Shown here piece after piece: positions 8,571 through 17,020 of a DNA stretch of 64,000 nt (position 1 is its first letter; each line of letters opens with the position of its first letter). The translations under genes and the position numbers were made by a program. The notes beneath the pieces were generated by a model, which saw only the letters and a program-made list of their open reading frames with translations, had not been told where the DNA came from and did no database searches. Where the stretch lies: contig NZ_WARX01000001.1 in the NCBI RefSeq assembly GCF_009720385.1, positions 1,116,001 through 1,180,000 of the forward strand. The letters run 5' to 3'. The DNA comes from Catellatospora vulcania. GTDB lineage: Bacteria; Actinomycetota; Actinomycetes; Mycobacteriales; Micromonosporaceae.

Positions 8571-10619
8571 TCAGACTTGCCAGACGTCGACGCAGGTGGT
8601 GTCTTCGGCGGACCAGCGGGCCAGCAGGTGGTGGCCGTCGGCGCTGAAGGCGGTACGCACTGAGCGGGCCGTGGCGATGTCGGTGCGGAACACCTCCTCG
8701 TCCGTGCCGGACTCGTGCAGCCAGACGGCGGTGCCCGCAGTGCCGGCGCGCAGCCGCCCGTCGGGGCTGTCGCACTGCGGCGCGAAGCCGTCGTACGGGC
8801 TGTGCTCGGTGTAGCCGTCATAGCGGCGGTGCAGGTCCTCGCCGACCATCTCCTCGACGACCGTGCCGGTGCCCAGGTCCCACATGGTCGCCACGTCGCG
8901 CACGTACCGTCCGACGTGGACCTTGCGGTCGGCTTCGGCGATCAGCCGCCACTGGCCCTCGTGCACCAGCACCTTCACCGGCCGGTTGTTCGACGCGGCC
9001 TTGAAACTGCTGGTCAGGTGCCCGCTGGCGACGTCCCACACGGAGAACTGCCCGTCCGGGTTCCAGGTCACCAGGGCCAGCCGCCCGCCGGGGCCGACGA
9101 ACACCTTGCCGGTGCCGTCGCCGAGTCCCTGCTTCGGGCGCACCTCGTTGACGACAGCCCCGGTGGCGATGGAGCGCATCCGCACGTACGCCCCGGAGCG
9201 CTCGCACTCGACCAGCAGCTCGTGGTCGGGGGTGAGCAGCCAGTCCCCGGCGACGCGCATCCGGTGGCGTTTGGCGGCCCGGTCGCCGCTGATCAGCTTC
9301 GCCGACCGCGTCACGGCCGCGACGGAGTCCGAGGTCAGGAACGCTCCGGCGGCGACGCGGTGCTCCATGAGGATGCCTTCGCGTTGCGCGGTCAGGTCGT
9401 ACACCCGGTCGTCGACGGTGCGCACCTGGGCCAGCGCCACCCCGGGGCCGTACTGTTCACCCTGGGCGACCAGCCAGCGCACCAGGCGGGCCCGGCCGTC
9501 GGGCAGGTCCCAGCTCAGCGGTTCCATCCGCCACGCCGGGGTGTTGGCCGGCACCCGGCGCGCGGCGACCCGGCCGGCCCAGCGGGCCGCGCCGCGGATC
9601 ACCGCGTACTCCGGTTCGGTCGGGTGCCGCACCGGGCGGCCCAGCTCGGCGCGCAGCACCGCACGGGCCGCGGGCAGCCGTGACGCGCCGCCGACCAGCA
9701 GCACGCCGCCGACATCGCTCAGGCTGAACCCGGACCGGGCCACCACCGCGCGGCAGCTCGCGACGAGCCAGCGCAGCGCCGGCTCGGCCAGCCGGTCCAG
9801 GCCGCTCCGGTTCAGCCGGTACGGCGGGGCGTGCGGGGTCATCCGGTCCACGACCTCGTCGGTCTCGGCGAGCCGGTGCTTGACCGAGCGGACGAAGTCG
9901 CCCGCCGCGTACCGGGCGTGCAGCCCCGTGTCGCCGCCGGACTGCAGGGCCGGGGCCAGCCAGTCGTGCAGCGCCGCCCGCAGGTCGTTGACGAGCAGCA
10001 GGTCGAAGTCCTGGCCGCTGCCCGAGGTCTCGTGTGCCAGCACGTCGGGGCGCTCGCCGTGCATCCGGGCCAGCGACACCGTCCACGACGCGCCCAGGTC
10101 GCAGACCAGCACCAGCGCGCCGTCAGGCTGGTCGCCGTGGGTGTAGGGGTCCATGACCGCGGCGGCGGCGTCGCCGACCAGTTCCACGTCGGGGAAACCG
10201 GCGTCGGCGGCCAGCGCGATGAGCAGGCTGCGGCGCGCGTCGTGCGGGGCGTACGCGGCGGGCACGGTCAGCGCCAGCCGGTCGATGGTGACGCCGAACC
10301 GGCGCTCGGCCTCGATACGTAGCGTGCGCAGGTACGCGGCCAGCACCTCCTGGCCTGAGGCCTGCCGGTCGCCCAGCCGGACCGGCTCGCCGCTGTCGAG
10401 CGACTGCCGCGGACCGGCGGCGAACGAGCGGGGCAGCGCCTCGCGCCGGCGCACTGCGGCCGTGCCGACGAGCAGGTCGTCGCCGTCGAGGCAGACCGCC
10501 GAGGGCCAGCTGAGCGCGCCGGTCATCGGGCACGGAACGGGATGGACCTGCGGCCCGACGACGAGCGCCGCCGTGGTCTGGTACGTGCCGAAGTCGACCA
10601 CCAGGAGATGCTGTGCCAT
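8571..10619 (-). CDS. Hsp70-family protein with C-terminal WD40-like propeller
   Basis: A 682-residue protein from ATG 10619; the upstream open frame adds 31 unlikely residues. The N-terminal about 350 residues are an actin/Hsp70-type ATPase: phosphate loop VVDFGTYQTTAALV, a second nucleotide loop LVCDLGASWTVSLA and the adenosine motif VLLVGGASRLPAAR. There is no recognisable DnaK substrate-binding domain. Instead residues about 430-680 show WD40-like units (VTWNPDGQFSVWDVASG, DVATMWDLGTGTV, TAFSADGHHLLARWS). Such fusions probably use the ATPase as a switch, with the propeller as a docking surface. Partners are not evident. It stands alone, with long noncoding gaps on both sides. Confidence 0.85.
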   Translation of the reverse strand: MAQHLLVVDFGTYQTTAALVVGPQVHPVPCPMTGALSWPSAVCLDGDDLLVGTAAVRRREALPRSFAAGPRQSLDSGEPVRLGDRQASGQEVLAAYLRTLRIEAERRFGVTIDRLALTVPAAYAPHDARRSLLIALAADAGFPDVELVGDAAAAVMDPYTHGDQPDGALVLVCDLGASWTVSLARMHGERPDVLAHETSGSGQDFDLLLVNDLRAALHDWLAPALQSGGDTGLHARYAAGDFVRSVKHRLAETDEVVDRMTPHAPPYRLNRSGLDRLAEPALRWLVASCRAVVARSGFSLSDVGGVLLVGGASRLPAARAVLRAELGRPVRHPTEPEYAVIRGAARWAGRVAARRVPANTPAWRMEPLSWDLPDGRARLVRWLVAQGEQYGPGVALAQVRTVDDRVYDLTAQREGILMEHRVAAGAFLTSDSVAAVTRSAKLISGDRAAKRHRMRVAGDWLLTPDHELLVECERSGAYVRMRSIATGAVVNEVRPKQGLGDGTGKVFVGPGGRLALVTWNPDGQFSVWDVASGHLTSSFKAASNNRPVKVLVHEGQWRLIAEADRKVHVGRYVRDVATMWDLGTGTVVEEMVGEDLHRRYDGYTEHSPYDGFAPQCDSPDGRLRAGTAGTAVWLHESGTDEEVFRTDIATARSVRTAFSADGHHLLARWSAEDTTCVDVWQV

Positions 10620-10765
10620 AGCGGAACTCCCGAGTTTGCCTAGAAGCGACCCGAAGTGACGCCGTCGTCTGCCGCGTTGATGGTCGCCGATGCTAGTGAC
10701 CGGCTGTTGCAAGCGGGTTAACCGTTCGCGTGTCGGCGTTAACGATGCGCGCCCCGGGACGCCGG

Positions 10766-11458
10766 TCAGGCGGTGAGGAATTCGAGCTGTTCCAGCGCGT
10801 GGGCGTACCAGCCCGCCGCCTGCGGGTCGTCGGTCGCCAGGAACGCCGCCTCCAGCCGGCCCGCGGGGACGCCGGTGCGCAGCCAGGCGCGGACCTCCCG
10901 GTGGTAGCGGTCGTCGCGGGAGGAGGTCCAGCCGAAGTCCTCGATGAGGCTGGTCAGGTGTTCAGTCGCGGCCTCGCCGGGTTCCCGCGCCCAGACCGCC
11001 AGATACGGCTCGACCGTGTGCCGGTTCTCGCCGGCGCCCTTCAGCAGCGCGGCGACCTGGAGGGGTGAGTCGTGGTCGGTGAGGATCTGCCGCATCAGCG
11101 CCAGCAGGTAGCGTTCGACGGCCGCCAGCTCGTCCGGCCCCCAGGCTGCCCCGTAGTAGCGGACGTTGCTGAGCGTCTTGGTCAGCAGGTGGCCGTCGCG
11201 CTGCTCGCCGGTGGCGAACAGCTCCAGGATGCGCGGCAGGAAGTGCCGGAGATCGGCCTCGTCGCCCCAGGTGGACATCAGTTTGAAGGTGAACCGCTCC
11301 AGGTCGGCCGCGGTGAGCCGGTGCAGCGGAATCCGTTGCAGGACCAAGGCCTCCGCCTCGTCGACGCAGTGGCCGCAGTAGTCGATCCGCTCTGCCCGCG
11401 GGTGCCGCGCGTACACGGCGTAGAGCTCCGTGACGGCGGCCTGCAGATCGGGATGCAT
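10766..11458 (-). CDS. Conserved protein of unknown function, paralogue 1
   Basis: A 230-residue soluble protein starting at ATG 11458. I do not recognise the family. It is largely helical and acidic and carries the segment DEADLRHFLPRILELFATGE, which the next gene has almost unchanged (DEADFSHFLPRILELFATGE). The N-terminus (TELYAVYARHPRAE) and C-terminal repeat-like part (AAFLATDDPQAAGWYAHALEQLEF) also align with the neighbour, so the two genes are a tandem duplication. Paralogue 1 keeps a Cys pair (CGHC near residue 27) that paralogue 2 lacks. Nothing in the sequence gives a catalytic or binding role. Confidence 0.75.
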   Translation of the reverse strand: MHPDLQAAVTELYAVYARHPRAERIDYCGHCVDEAEALVLQRIPLHRLTAADLERFTFKLMSTWGDEADLRHFLPRILELFATGEQRDGHLLTKTLSNVRYYGAAWGPDELAAVERYLLALMRQILTDHDSPLQVAALLKGAGENRHTVEPYLAVWAREPGEAATEHLTSLIEDFGWTSSRDDRYHREVRAWLRTGVPAGRLEAAFLATDDPQAAGWYAHALEQLEFLTA

Positions 11459-11538
11459 GGCCGCGATCTTAGGCGAAACGGGAGCGCCCGCTCCTGCCGT
11501 TTCTCGCGGCTTCCGGAACGCTGCCGGAGCCGAATGGT

Positions 11539-12249
11539 CTACATCGGAGGGACGCGGGTCATTGCGGCGTGCGGAGTGCTCGGCGCATGCCAGTCGAGGT
11601 CCAGCACTGCGATGGCCCAGTCCAACTCGGCGCGTATGGCCGGGTCGGTGGTGGTGGCCAGGGCTGCGGTCAGTGCGGCGGTGGGCGCGCCGCTGCTGAG
11701 CCAGTCGCCGACATCGTCCAGGAAGCGCTGCCGGGCCCAGCTCGGCGGGCCGGCTTCGATGACGAACCGGGCCAGCAGCAGGACGGCGGTCGGCGACGGG
11801 TCCTCGGCCCAGTCCGCCAGGTACGGCAGGACGCTGTGGTCGTGCAGGCTGCACGCGCCGAGCACGTCCGCGACCGTGAAGACGGGGTCGGCTGCGGAGC
11901 GTGTGTGCCGCCACAGGGCCCGGTGGTAGCGCTGCAGGGCGTCGCGCTCGTCGGCGGGCCGGTCGGCGTGGTGGGCCTCGCCGAGGTTCTTGCGCAGCAG
12001 GGTGCCCTCGCGGTGCTCGCCGGTGGCGAACAGTTCCAGGATGCGGGGCAGGAAATGGCTGAAGTCGGCCTCGTCGCGCCAGCCCAGGAACAGGTGCGGG
12101 TCGAGCTGGTATGCGGTCAGCTCGCGCAGCGGGGTCGAGGCCAGCTCGGGCGCGGGCCGCCGCAGGCGCTGCTCGACACCCGGGGCGAGCGGGTGGCGGG
12201 CGAAGACGGTGTACAGCTCGGCCACTGCTGCGGCGAGTTCCGGATCCAT
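11539..12249 (-). CDS. Conserved protein of unknown function, paralogue 2
   Basis: A 236-residue soluble protein, ATG at 12249, homologous along its length to the downstream gene and 80 bp from it. The shared core is HFLPRILELFATGE followed by a variable helical region. Its C-terminal segment (LATTTDPAIRAELDWAIAVLDLDW) matches the LATDDPQAAGWYAHALEQLEF region of the partner. The last 15 residues are an unrelated extension. No catalytic motif, signal peptide or membrane segment is visible. A perfect hairpin of the AAGGAAGGGCACCTTC family lies about 65 bp upstream of its start. Confidence 0.75.
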   Translation of the reverse strand: MDPELAAAVAELYTVFARHPLAPGVEQRLRRPAPELASTPLRELTAYQLDPHLFLGWRDEADFSHFLPRILELFATGEHREGTLLRKNLGEAHHADRPADERDALQRYHRALWRHTRSAADPVFTVADVLGACSLHDHSVLPYLADWAEDPSPTAVLLLARFVIEAGPPSWARQRFLDDVGDWLSSGAPTAALTAALATTTDPAIRAELDWAIAVLDLDWHAPSTPHAAMTRVPPM

Positions 12250-12313
12250 GCCGGTGAGCGTAGGCCGGCGCGCATTTTCGATGTGCCCGCTCCTGTTCCA
12301 GGGCCTGGGGTGT

Positions 12314-12363
12314 AAGGAAGGGCACCTTCTACAACGCGGAGCGTTGTGAAGGTGCCCTTCCTT
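12314..12363. repeat. AAGGAAGGGCACCTTC-family hairpin, long form
   Basis: The arms 12314-12337 and 12341-12363 pair over 23 bp with one bulged T; the loop is GGA. Its outer part, AAGGAAGGGCACCTTC, recurs at 14783 and 32403 and in a G-for-A variant near 16938. It lies downstream of the membrane-protein gene of the two-component operon (stop at 12370) and so may act as its terminator. Confidence 0.85.
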
Positions 12364-12369
12364 TCGCTC

Positions 12370-12903
12370 TCAGATGGGGGCGCCGGTTCTGCCCCAGGGT
12401 TTGTAGACGGACAGCACGGTGGCGACGGTCAGCACGATCACCGACGCGATGGACCCGTCCAGAACCTGCTGGGCAGGCTCGGCGAGCAATCCGGCGCGAG
12501 CGGCGTCGACGGCGTCGACCAGGGCCGGGTGGCGGGTCAGCATCGGCACCACCAGCACCGCGATGTTGAGCACGAGTTTCACGGCGACCCACCAGTGCCG
12601 GATCACGCCCCAGTGGCTGCCCACGCCCAGGATCACGCCGGTGACCAGGGCGGCCAGGCCCAGCGGCAGCATCGCGGCGTTGTCGAAGGACAGCATCAGG
12701 GCGTACGTCGTCTCGCGGGTGCCCGGGTCGGCGGAGGCCTGCGCGCTCAGCGCTATGACCAGCAGCGCGTAGGCGACGCCGAGCCAGCCGACGGACGTGA
12801 CGACGTGTGCGGTGAGCAGGAAGCGGCGGGCGTTGCGGGGCAGCCGCGGCGGGCCGGGCCGGGTGCGCGGGGCGCGGCGCACAGGGGTGTCGGTGGCGGT
12901 CAT
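12370..12903 (-). CDS. DUF2269-like integral membrane protein
   Basis: A 177-residue protein with four hydrophobic segments (about 28-50, 70-92, 104-122 and 145-165). The pattern LLTAHVVTSVGWLGVAYALLVI, GLAALVTGVILGVGSHWG and HWWVAVKLVLNIAVLV resembles the DUF2269 group of small membrane proteins; that family name is a moderate call. Its start overlaps the stop of the response-regulator gene by 4 bases (12900-12903). It is therefore in the same operon and may be a target or accessory of the two-component system. Confidence 0.7.
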   Translation of the reverse strand: MTATDTPVRRAPRTRPGPPRLPRNARRFLLTAHVVTSVGWLGVAYALLVIALSAQASADPGTRETTYALMLSFDNAAMLPLGLAALVTGVILGVGSHWGVIRHWWVAVKLVLNIAVLVVPMLTRHPALVDAVDAARAGLLAEPAQQVLDGSIASVIVLTVATVLSVYKPWGRTGAPI

Positions 12904-13583
12904 GCGTCTTCTCCTGTCCAGCCGGGCCGGACCAGGCCCGACTCGTACGCCTCGACGACCAGGTGGGCGCGGTCGCGGGCGCCGAGTTTCACCATGGCCC
13001 GGCTGACGTGGGTCTTGGCGGTGGCGGGGCTGACGAACAGCCGCTCGCCGATCTCGTCGTTGGACAGCCCGGCGGCGACCAGCGCCATCACCTCGCGTTC
13101 GCGGTCGGTGAGCGCGTCGAGCGCGGCGAGCCGACCGGAGTCCTTGGGCCGCCGCGAGCGCTGGGCGTACTCGGCGATGAGCCGCCGGGTCACGCCGGGC
13201 GACAGCAGCGCGTCACCGCGGGCGACGACCCGGACGGCCTGGATCAGGTCGGCGGGTTCGGTGTCCTTGACCAGGAAGCCGCTGGCCCCGTCGCGCAGCG
13301 CGTCGAACACGTACTCGTCGAGGTCGAACGTGGTCAGGATGACGACCTTCACGTCGGCCAGCGCCGGGTCGGCGGCGATGCGGCGGGTGGCCTCGATGCC
13401 GTCCAGGCGCGGCATGCGGATGTCCATGAGCACGACGTCGGGGCGCAGGGCTGCGGTCTGGCGTACGCCGTCCTCGCCGTCGGCGGCCTCGCCCACCACG
13501 GTGATGTCGTCCTGCGCGGACAGCAGGGCCCGGAACCCGGCGCGGACCAGCGCCTGGTCGTCCACCAGCAACACGTTGATCAT
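12900..13583 (-). CDS. NarL/LuxR-family response regulator
   Basis: A 227-residue protein from ATG 13583. The receiver domain (1-120) has the acidic pair in LLVDDQ, phospho-acceptor Asp54 in VVLMDIRMP, the Thr in VILTTFD and the Lys in FLVKD. The C-terminal LuxR helix-turn-helix is LTDREREVMALVAAGLSNDEIGERLFVSPATAKTHV. The start overlaps the histidine kinase stop by 4 bases, so kinase and regulator are coupled. This is the DesR/LiaR-like class of actinobacterial regulators. The signal and targets cannot be read from the sequence. Confidence 0.95.
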   Translation of the reverse strand: MINVLLVDDQALVRAGFRALLSAQDDITVVGEAADGEDGVRQTAALRPDVVLMDIRMPRLDGIEATRRIAADPALADVKVVILTTFDLDEYVFDALRDGASGFLVKDTEPADLIQAVRVVARGDALLSPGVTRRLIAEYAQRSRRPKDSGRLAALDALTDREREVMALVAAGLSNDEIGERLFVSPATAKTHVSRAMVKLGARDRAHLVVEAYESGLVRPGWTGEDA

Positions 13584-14704
13584 GAGGTTCCCCCGGTGGG
13601 CAGGACCGCGCAGACGGTGAACCCGCCCTCGGCGCGCGGGCCGATCGCGACCGTACCGCCCAGTGAGGCGACCCGCTCGCGAATGCCGGACAGCCCGTTG
13701 CCGTCGGCGGTGTCGCCGCCGCGGCCCCGGTCGGTGATGTCGAGGACCAGCTCGTCGGTGTCGTAGCCGATCGTCACCTGCGCGTTGTCGACGCCGGCGT
13801 GGCGGTGCACGTTGGTCAGCGACTCCTGCACGATCCGGTACGCGGCCAGGTCCACCGGCGTGGGCAGCTCCCGCGGCGTCCCGGTCACCCGGACGTCGAC
13901 CCGCAGCCCGGCCCCGGCGAACCGCTCGACCAGCTCGTCGAGGCGGCCGATGCTCGGCGCGGGGCTGCGCGGGGCCTGCTCGTCGACGGCGCGCAGCACG
14001 CCGAGGGTGGCGCGAAGCTCGCGCAGGGTGTCGCGGCTGGCCGTCTTGATCGCGGCGAGCGCGGTGCGGGCCTGCTCCGGGTCGTCGTCGAGCAGGTGCA
14101 GCGCCACGCCGGCCTGCACGTTGATGACGGAGATGTGGTGGGCGACGACGTCGTGCACCTCGCGGGCGATGCGCAGCCGCTCGTCGCCGACGCGGCGGCG
14201 GCGCAGTTCCATCATCCGGTCCCGGTTGCTGCGGATCACCTGCGCGACGAGCAGCACGCCCGTCAGCACGGCGGCGACCGCGACCCAGTGCCAGGACAGC
14301 AGCGCCTCGTCGCGCAGCCGCCAGCCGACGAGCACGAACAGGGTGTACCCGAGCCCGGCGGTGACCCACGCCGCGGTCCGGTGCCCGAGCACCACCGCGG
14401 CGATCAGCGTGAACAGGAACGCGAGGAAGAACGGCCCCCACGGGTAGCCGAGCGTGACATAGGTGAGGGTGATGGCGGTGACCGCGCCGAGGGCGGCGTA
14501 CACGTGCACGCGGGCCAGCCACATCGCCGCTGCGGACCCGGCCAGCAGCAGGTAGCCGAACCAGTCGAGCGAGCGGGGCGCGGCGATGTCGCCGTGGCTG
14601 CCGGCGACCGTCGCGGCGAAGGTGACCCCGACCATCTGGATCAGGGCGATGAGCACCGGGAAGAACCTGCGTCCCCGGACTCGTTGAGGGTGCTCCCAGG
14701 TCAT
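13580..14704 (-). CDS. Sensor histidine kinase, HisKA_3 type
   Basis: A 374-residue kinase from ATG 14704. The first half holds four to five transmembrane segments (residues about 15-145). The dimerisation and phospho-acceptor helix follows with RIAREVHDVVAHHISVI (His about 205), then the HATPase domain with N-box QESLTNVHRHAG and G-box GLSGIRERVASLGG. This is the NarL-partner class (HPK7). It lies in an operon with the regulator and a DUF2269-like protein. The compact membrane domain without a large outside loop suggests sensing of membrane state or of a membrane-borne ligand, an inference only. Confidence 0.93.
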   Translation of the reverse strand: MTWEHPQRVRGRRFFPVLIALIQMVGVTFAATVAGSHGDIAAPRSLDWFGYLLLAGSAAAMWLARVHVYAALGAVTAITLTYVTLGYPWGPFFLAFLFTLIAAVVLGHRTAAWVTAGLGYTLFVLVGWRLRDEALLSWHWVAVAAVLTGVLLVAQVIRSNRDRMMELRRRRVGDERLRIAREVHDVVAHHISVINVQAGVALHLLDDDPEQARTALAAIKTASRDTLRELRATLGVLRAVDEQAPRSPAPSIGRLDELVERFAGAGLRVDVRVTGTPRELPTPVDLAAYRIVQESLTNVHRHAGVDNAQVTIGYDTDELVLDITDRGRGGDTADGNGLSGIRERVASLGGTVAIGPRAEGGFTVCAVLPTGGTS

Positions 14705-14782
14705 GCCCACCACGCTAGGCGCGGCGGCGCCCTCCCGTCGTCGCACACCGGGAGTGACCCCGTCTACTCCCCGCGGAGTACG

Positions 14783-14816
14783 AAGGAAGGGCACCTTGAC
14801 ATCGCTATGGGTGGAG
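14783..14816. repeat. AAGGAAGGGCACCTTC-family element, degenerate copy
   Basis: AAGGAAGGGCACCTT at 14783-14797 is followed by GACATCGCTATGG, the same loop segment seen in the intact copy at 32419 (ACATCGCTATGC). The right arm is decayed to GGAGGAAGGCGCC. It lies in the gap between divergently placed gene ends (14704 start and 14859 stop, both minus strand). The shared loop shows this is one dispersed family and not independent terminators. Confidence 0.65.
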
Positions 14817-14858
14817 GAAGGCGCCCCGGTCAATGCCGCAGTGGCGGTGGCCTGTGGT

Positions 14859-15278
14859 TCAGGCGTTGACGGGGCGGGTGGCGGTGGACAGCCCGGCGAG
14901 CACGGCCATCGCCTGGTCGGCGTCGGCGCAGCCGACGAACAGGTGGTCGTGGAAGTAGCCGGCCACCACGTTGCAGCTGATGCCGACGTCGGCCAGTGCG
15001 GTGGACACGGCCGCGGTCAGCCCGACGGCGTCCAGCGCCGAGTGCACCCGCAGGGTGATCCACGCGGCGACGAAGTCGTAGGGCAGCCCGGCCGCGTCGG
15101 CCTCCGCGCGCATCACCACCAGGGTGGTGCCCTCCGGTTCGGCGACGATGACGACCGGGTGCACCCCCGGCGGGACGGCGCCCGTGACCGTGGTGAAGAC
15201 GTATTCGTACGGGTGGCGCTGCGGCTGCAGCCCATGCAGCAGCGCGCCCAGGTCGCGTTCTCCGGTCACGACTGCCAT
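14859..15278 (-). CDS. ACT-domain-like protein
   Basis: A 139-residue protein from ATG 15278, preceded by GAGGAGCTGAGAGG. It appears to hold two small alpha/beta units; the second (about 75-135) contains LTAAVSTALADVGISCNVVAGYFHDHLFVG, which matches the ACT fold as found in the small standalone ACT proteins of actinobacteria. ACT domains bind amino acids or other small ligands and regulate enzymes. No partner enzyme is adjacent: the upstream gene is an oxidoreductase on the same strand with a 22-bp gap, which may only be fortuitous. Ligand unknown. Confidence 0.65.
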   Translation of the reverse strand: MAVVTGERDLGALLHGLQPQRHPYEYVFTTVTGAVPPGVHPVVIVAEPEGTTLVVMRAEADAAGLPYDFVAAWITLRVHSALDAVGLTAAVSTALADVGISCNVVAGYFHDHLFVGCADADQAMAVLAGLSTATRPVNA

Positions 15279-15300
15279 CCTCTCAGCTCCTCGGGTCAAC

Positions 15301-16917
15301 TCAGGTCACCGTGACCACGAGCGTCTGCCAACCTGTCGCGCCGTCGGGGAACGGCTCGGCCCGCTGCTCGGTCTGCACCGCGCCGGTGCCGTCGATCGCG
15401 CGTACCCGCAGCGTGTGGCTGCCGGCGGCGGTGGCGGGCCAGTCCCAGGTCCACTGCACCCAGGTGTCGGTAGACGGCACCGGCAGCAGCTTGGCCTGCT
15501 GCCACGGCGTGTCGTCGACCTGTACCTCGACCGCGCTGATGCCGCGGTGCTGCGCCCAGGCGACCCCGGCGACGGTCACCGTGCCCGCCGGGAGCTGGGC
15601 GAAGGCCTTGGGCCGGTCGATGCGGGAGGCGGTCTTGACCGGTCCCGTCGCACCCCAGCCGCGTTGCACCCAGTACGCGTCGAAGCTGCTGAACGTGGAC
15701 AGCTCCAGTGCGGTGATCCATTTGGCGGCGCCGACGTAGCCGTACAGGCCTGGGGTGATCATGCGGACCGGGAAACCGTGCTCCAGTGGCAGGGGTTGGC
15801 CGTTCATGGCGATGGCGAGCATCGCGTCGCGGCCGTCGAGCACGGTGGCGACCGGGGTGCCGATGGTGATGCCGTCCGCGGCCCTGGCGACGATCTGGTC
15901 CGCGCCGGCCTGCACGCCCGCGGCGCGCAGCAGTGGGGCGAGCGGCACCCCGAGCCAGCGCGCGTTGCCGACGTAGGGTCCGCCGACCTCGTTGGACACG
16001 CAGTTGAGCGTGATGTCGCGTTGGATCAGGGGCTGTTTGAGCAGGTCGTCGAAGGTCAGTTCGACGGGTTTGTCGACCATGCCGGTGATCTGCAGGGTCC
16101 ACTGGCGCGGGTCGACGCGCGGCACGGTCAGCGCGATGTCGACGCGGTAGAAATCCTGGTTGGGCGTGTAGAAGCCGGGTGTGACCAGCGGCGGCGGTCC
16201 CGGGTCGGTGGGCGCGGGCAGGGTGATCGCGTCGCGGGCGTCGTCGGCGGCCTGCGTGCCGCTGCGCCGGATGATCGCGGCGAGCCCGCCGGCGAGCGCG
16301 GTGCCGAGTGCGACCAGCCCGGCCGCGATCAGGAACGAGCGCCGCCCGGCGCGGCCGGCCGGAGTCGCGGCCGCTGGGCCGGCCGGCCCTGCGGCAGCCG
16401 GGCTGCCGCTTCCGGCAGCGGGGACGGTGTCTGACCCGGCCGGGTTCGCGGCGCCGGGCGCTTCGGGTGCCGGGGATGGGGGCGGGGGTGCGGTGGCGGC
16501 TTTCGGGGCCAGCCAGGCCAGCAGCCCGGCGGACACGGCTCCGGCGAGCAGGGCGGGCAGAGCGTCGAGCGGGCGGGCGGTGGGGCGGGTCAGCGCGGCG
16601 GCCGCGCCGACCAGGCCGAGTGCGCCGATCGCGAGCAGGGCTGCGGTGCGGTGGTGGACCGCGAGCACGCCGACGGCGGCGGCCAGTGCTGCGAGCACGA
16701 TCAGGATGGTGCCGATGAGCAAGGGCTTGTCGTACGTGCCGAAGGTCGCGACCGCGTACTCCTTGACCGGGGTCGGGGTCGCGTCGATGACGGTGCCGCC
16801 GATGGCGACCAGTGGCGAGGACTCGGGCCGCACCAGTGAGGCGACGAGTTCCGCGGTGGCGATGCCGCCGGCGGCTGCCAGCAGCCCGCTGAGCGCGGGA
16901 CGGATCAGGCGTCGCAT
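15301..16917 (-). CDS. Sulfite-oxidase-type molybdopterin oxidoreductase
   Basis: A 538-residue membrane protein. Residues 1-200 hold about five hydrophobic helices and a Pro/Ala-rich linker. The outside domain (about 250-430) is the oxidoreductase molybdopterin-binding fold, with the Mo-ligand cysteine in DITLNCVSNEVGGP and the pterin contacts HGFPVRMITPGLYG. The last about 100 residues are a Mo-co dimerisation/immunoglobulin-like domain (VAWAQHRGISAVEVQVDD). It lies downstream of the fasciclin, anti-sigma and sigma genes on the same strand. This gene order is common in actinobacterial SigK loci, where the redox enzyme is thought to relate to envelope methionine or sulfur oxidation states. 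The substrate here is unproven. Confidence 0.88.
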   Translation of the reverse strand: MRRLIRPALSGLLAAAGGIATAELVASLVRPESSPLVAIGGTVIDATPTPVKEYAVATFGTYDKPLLIGTILIVLAALAAAVGVLAVHHRTAALLAIGALGLVGAAAALTRPTARPLDALPALLAGAVSAGLLAWLAPKAATAPPPPSPAPEAPGAANPAGSDTVPAAGSGSPAAAGPAGPAAATPAGRAGRRSFLIAAGLVALGTALAGGLAAIIRRSGTQAADDARDAITLPAPTDPGPPPLVTPGFYTPNQDFYRVDIALTVPRVDPRQWTLQITGMVDKPVELTFDDLLKQPLIQRDITLNCVSNEVGGPYVGNARWLGVPLAPLLRAAGVQAGADQIVARAADGITIGTPVATVLDGRDAMLAIAMNGQPLPLEHGFPVRMITPGLYGYVGAAKWITALELSTFSSFDAYWVQRGWGATGPVKTASRIDRPKAFAQLPAGTVTVAGVAWAQHRGISAVEVQVDDTPWQQAKLLPVPSTDTWVQWTWDWPATAAGSHTLRVRAIDGTGAVQTEQRAEPFPDGATGWQTLVVTVT

Positions 16918-16937
16918 GGGAGTCCCCCTCAGGGAGT

Positions 16938-17012
16938 CAGGAAGGGCGCCTTCCGTACGGAAAGCGGGAGCAGCCGGTGCTCGTGCCGCCGACCCGGCGG
17001 GCGCCCTTCCTG
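16938..17012. terminator. Inverted repeat between fasciclin and oxidoreductase genes
   Basis: CAGGAAGGGCGCC at 16938-16950 pairs with GGCGCCCTTCCTG at 17000-17012, 13 bp perfect. Inside lies a separate 12-bp palindrome TTCCGTACGGAA (16951-16962). It is a GC variant of the AAGGAAGGGCACCTTC family. It lies between two genes on the same strand, so it may be an intercistronic attenuator or stabiliser that lets the fasciclin mRNA exceed the downstream one. Confidence 0.65.
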
Positions 17013-17020
17013 CCCGTCCG

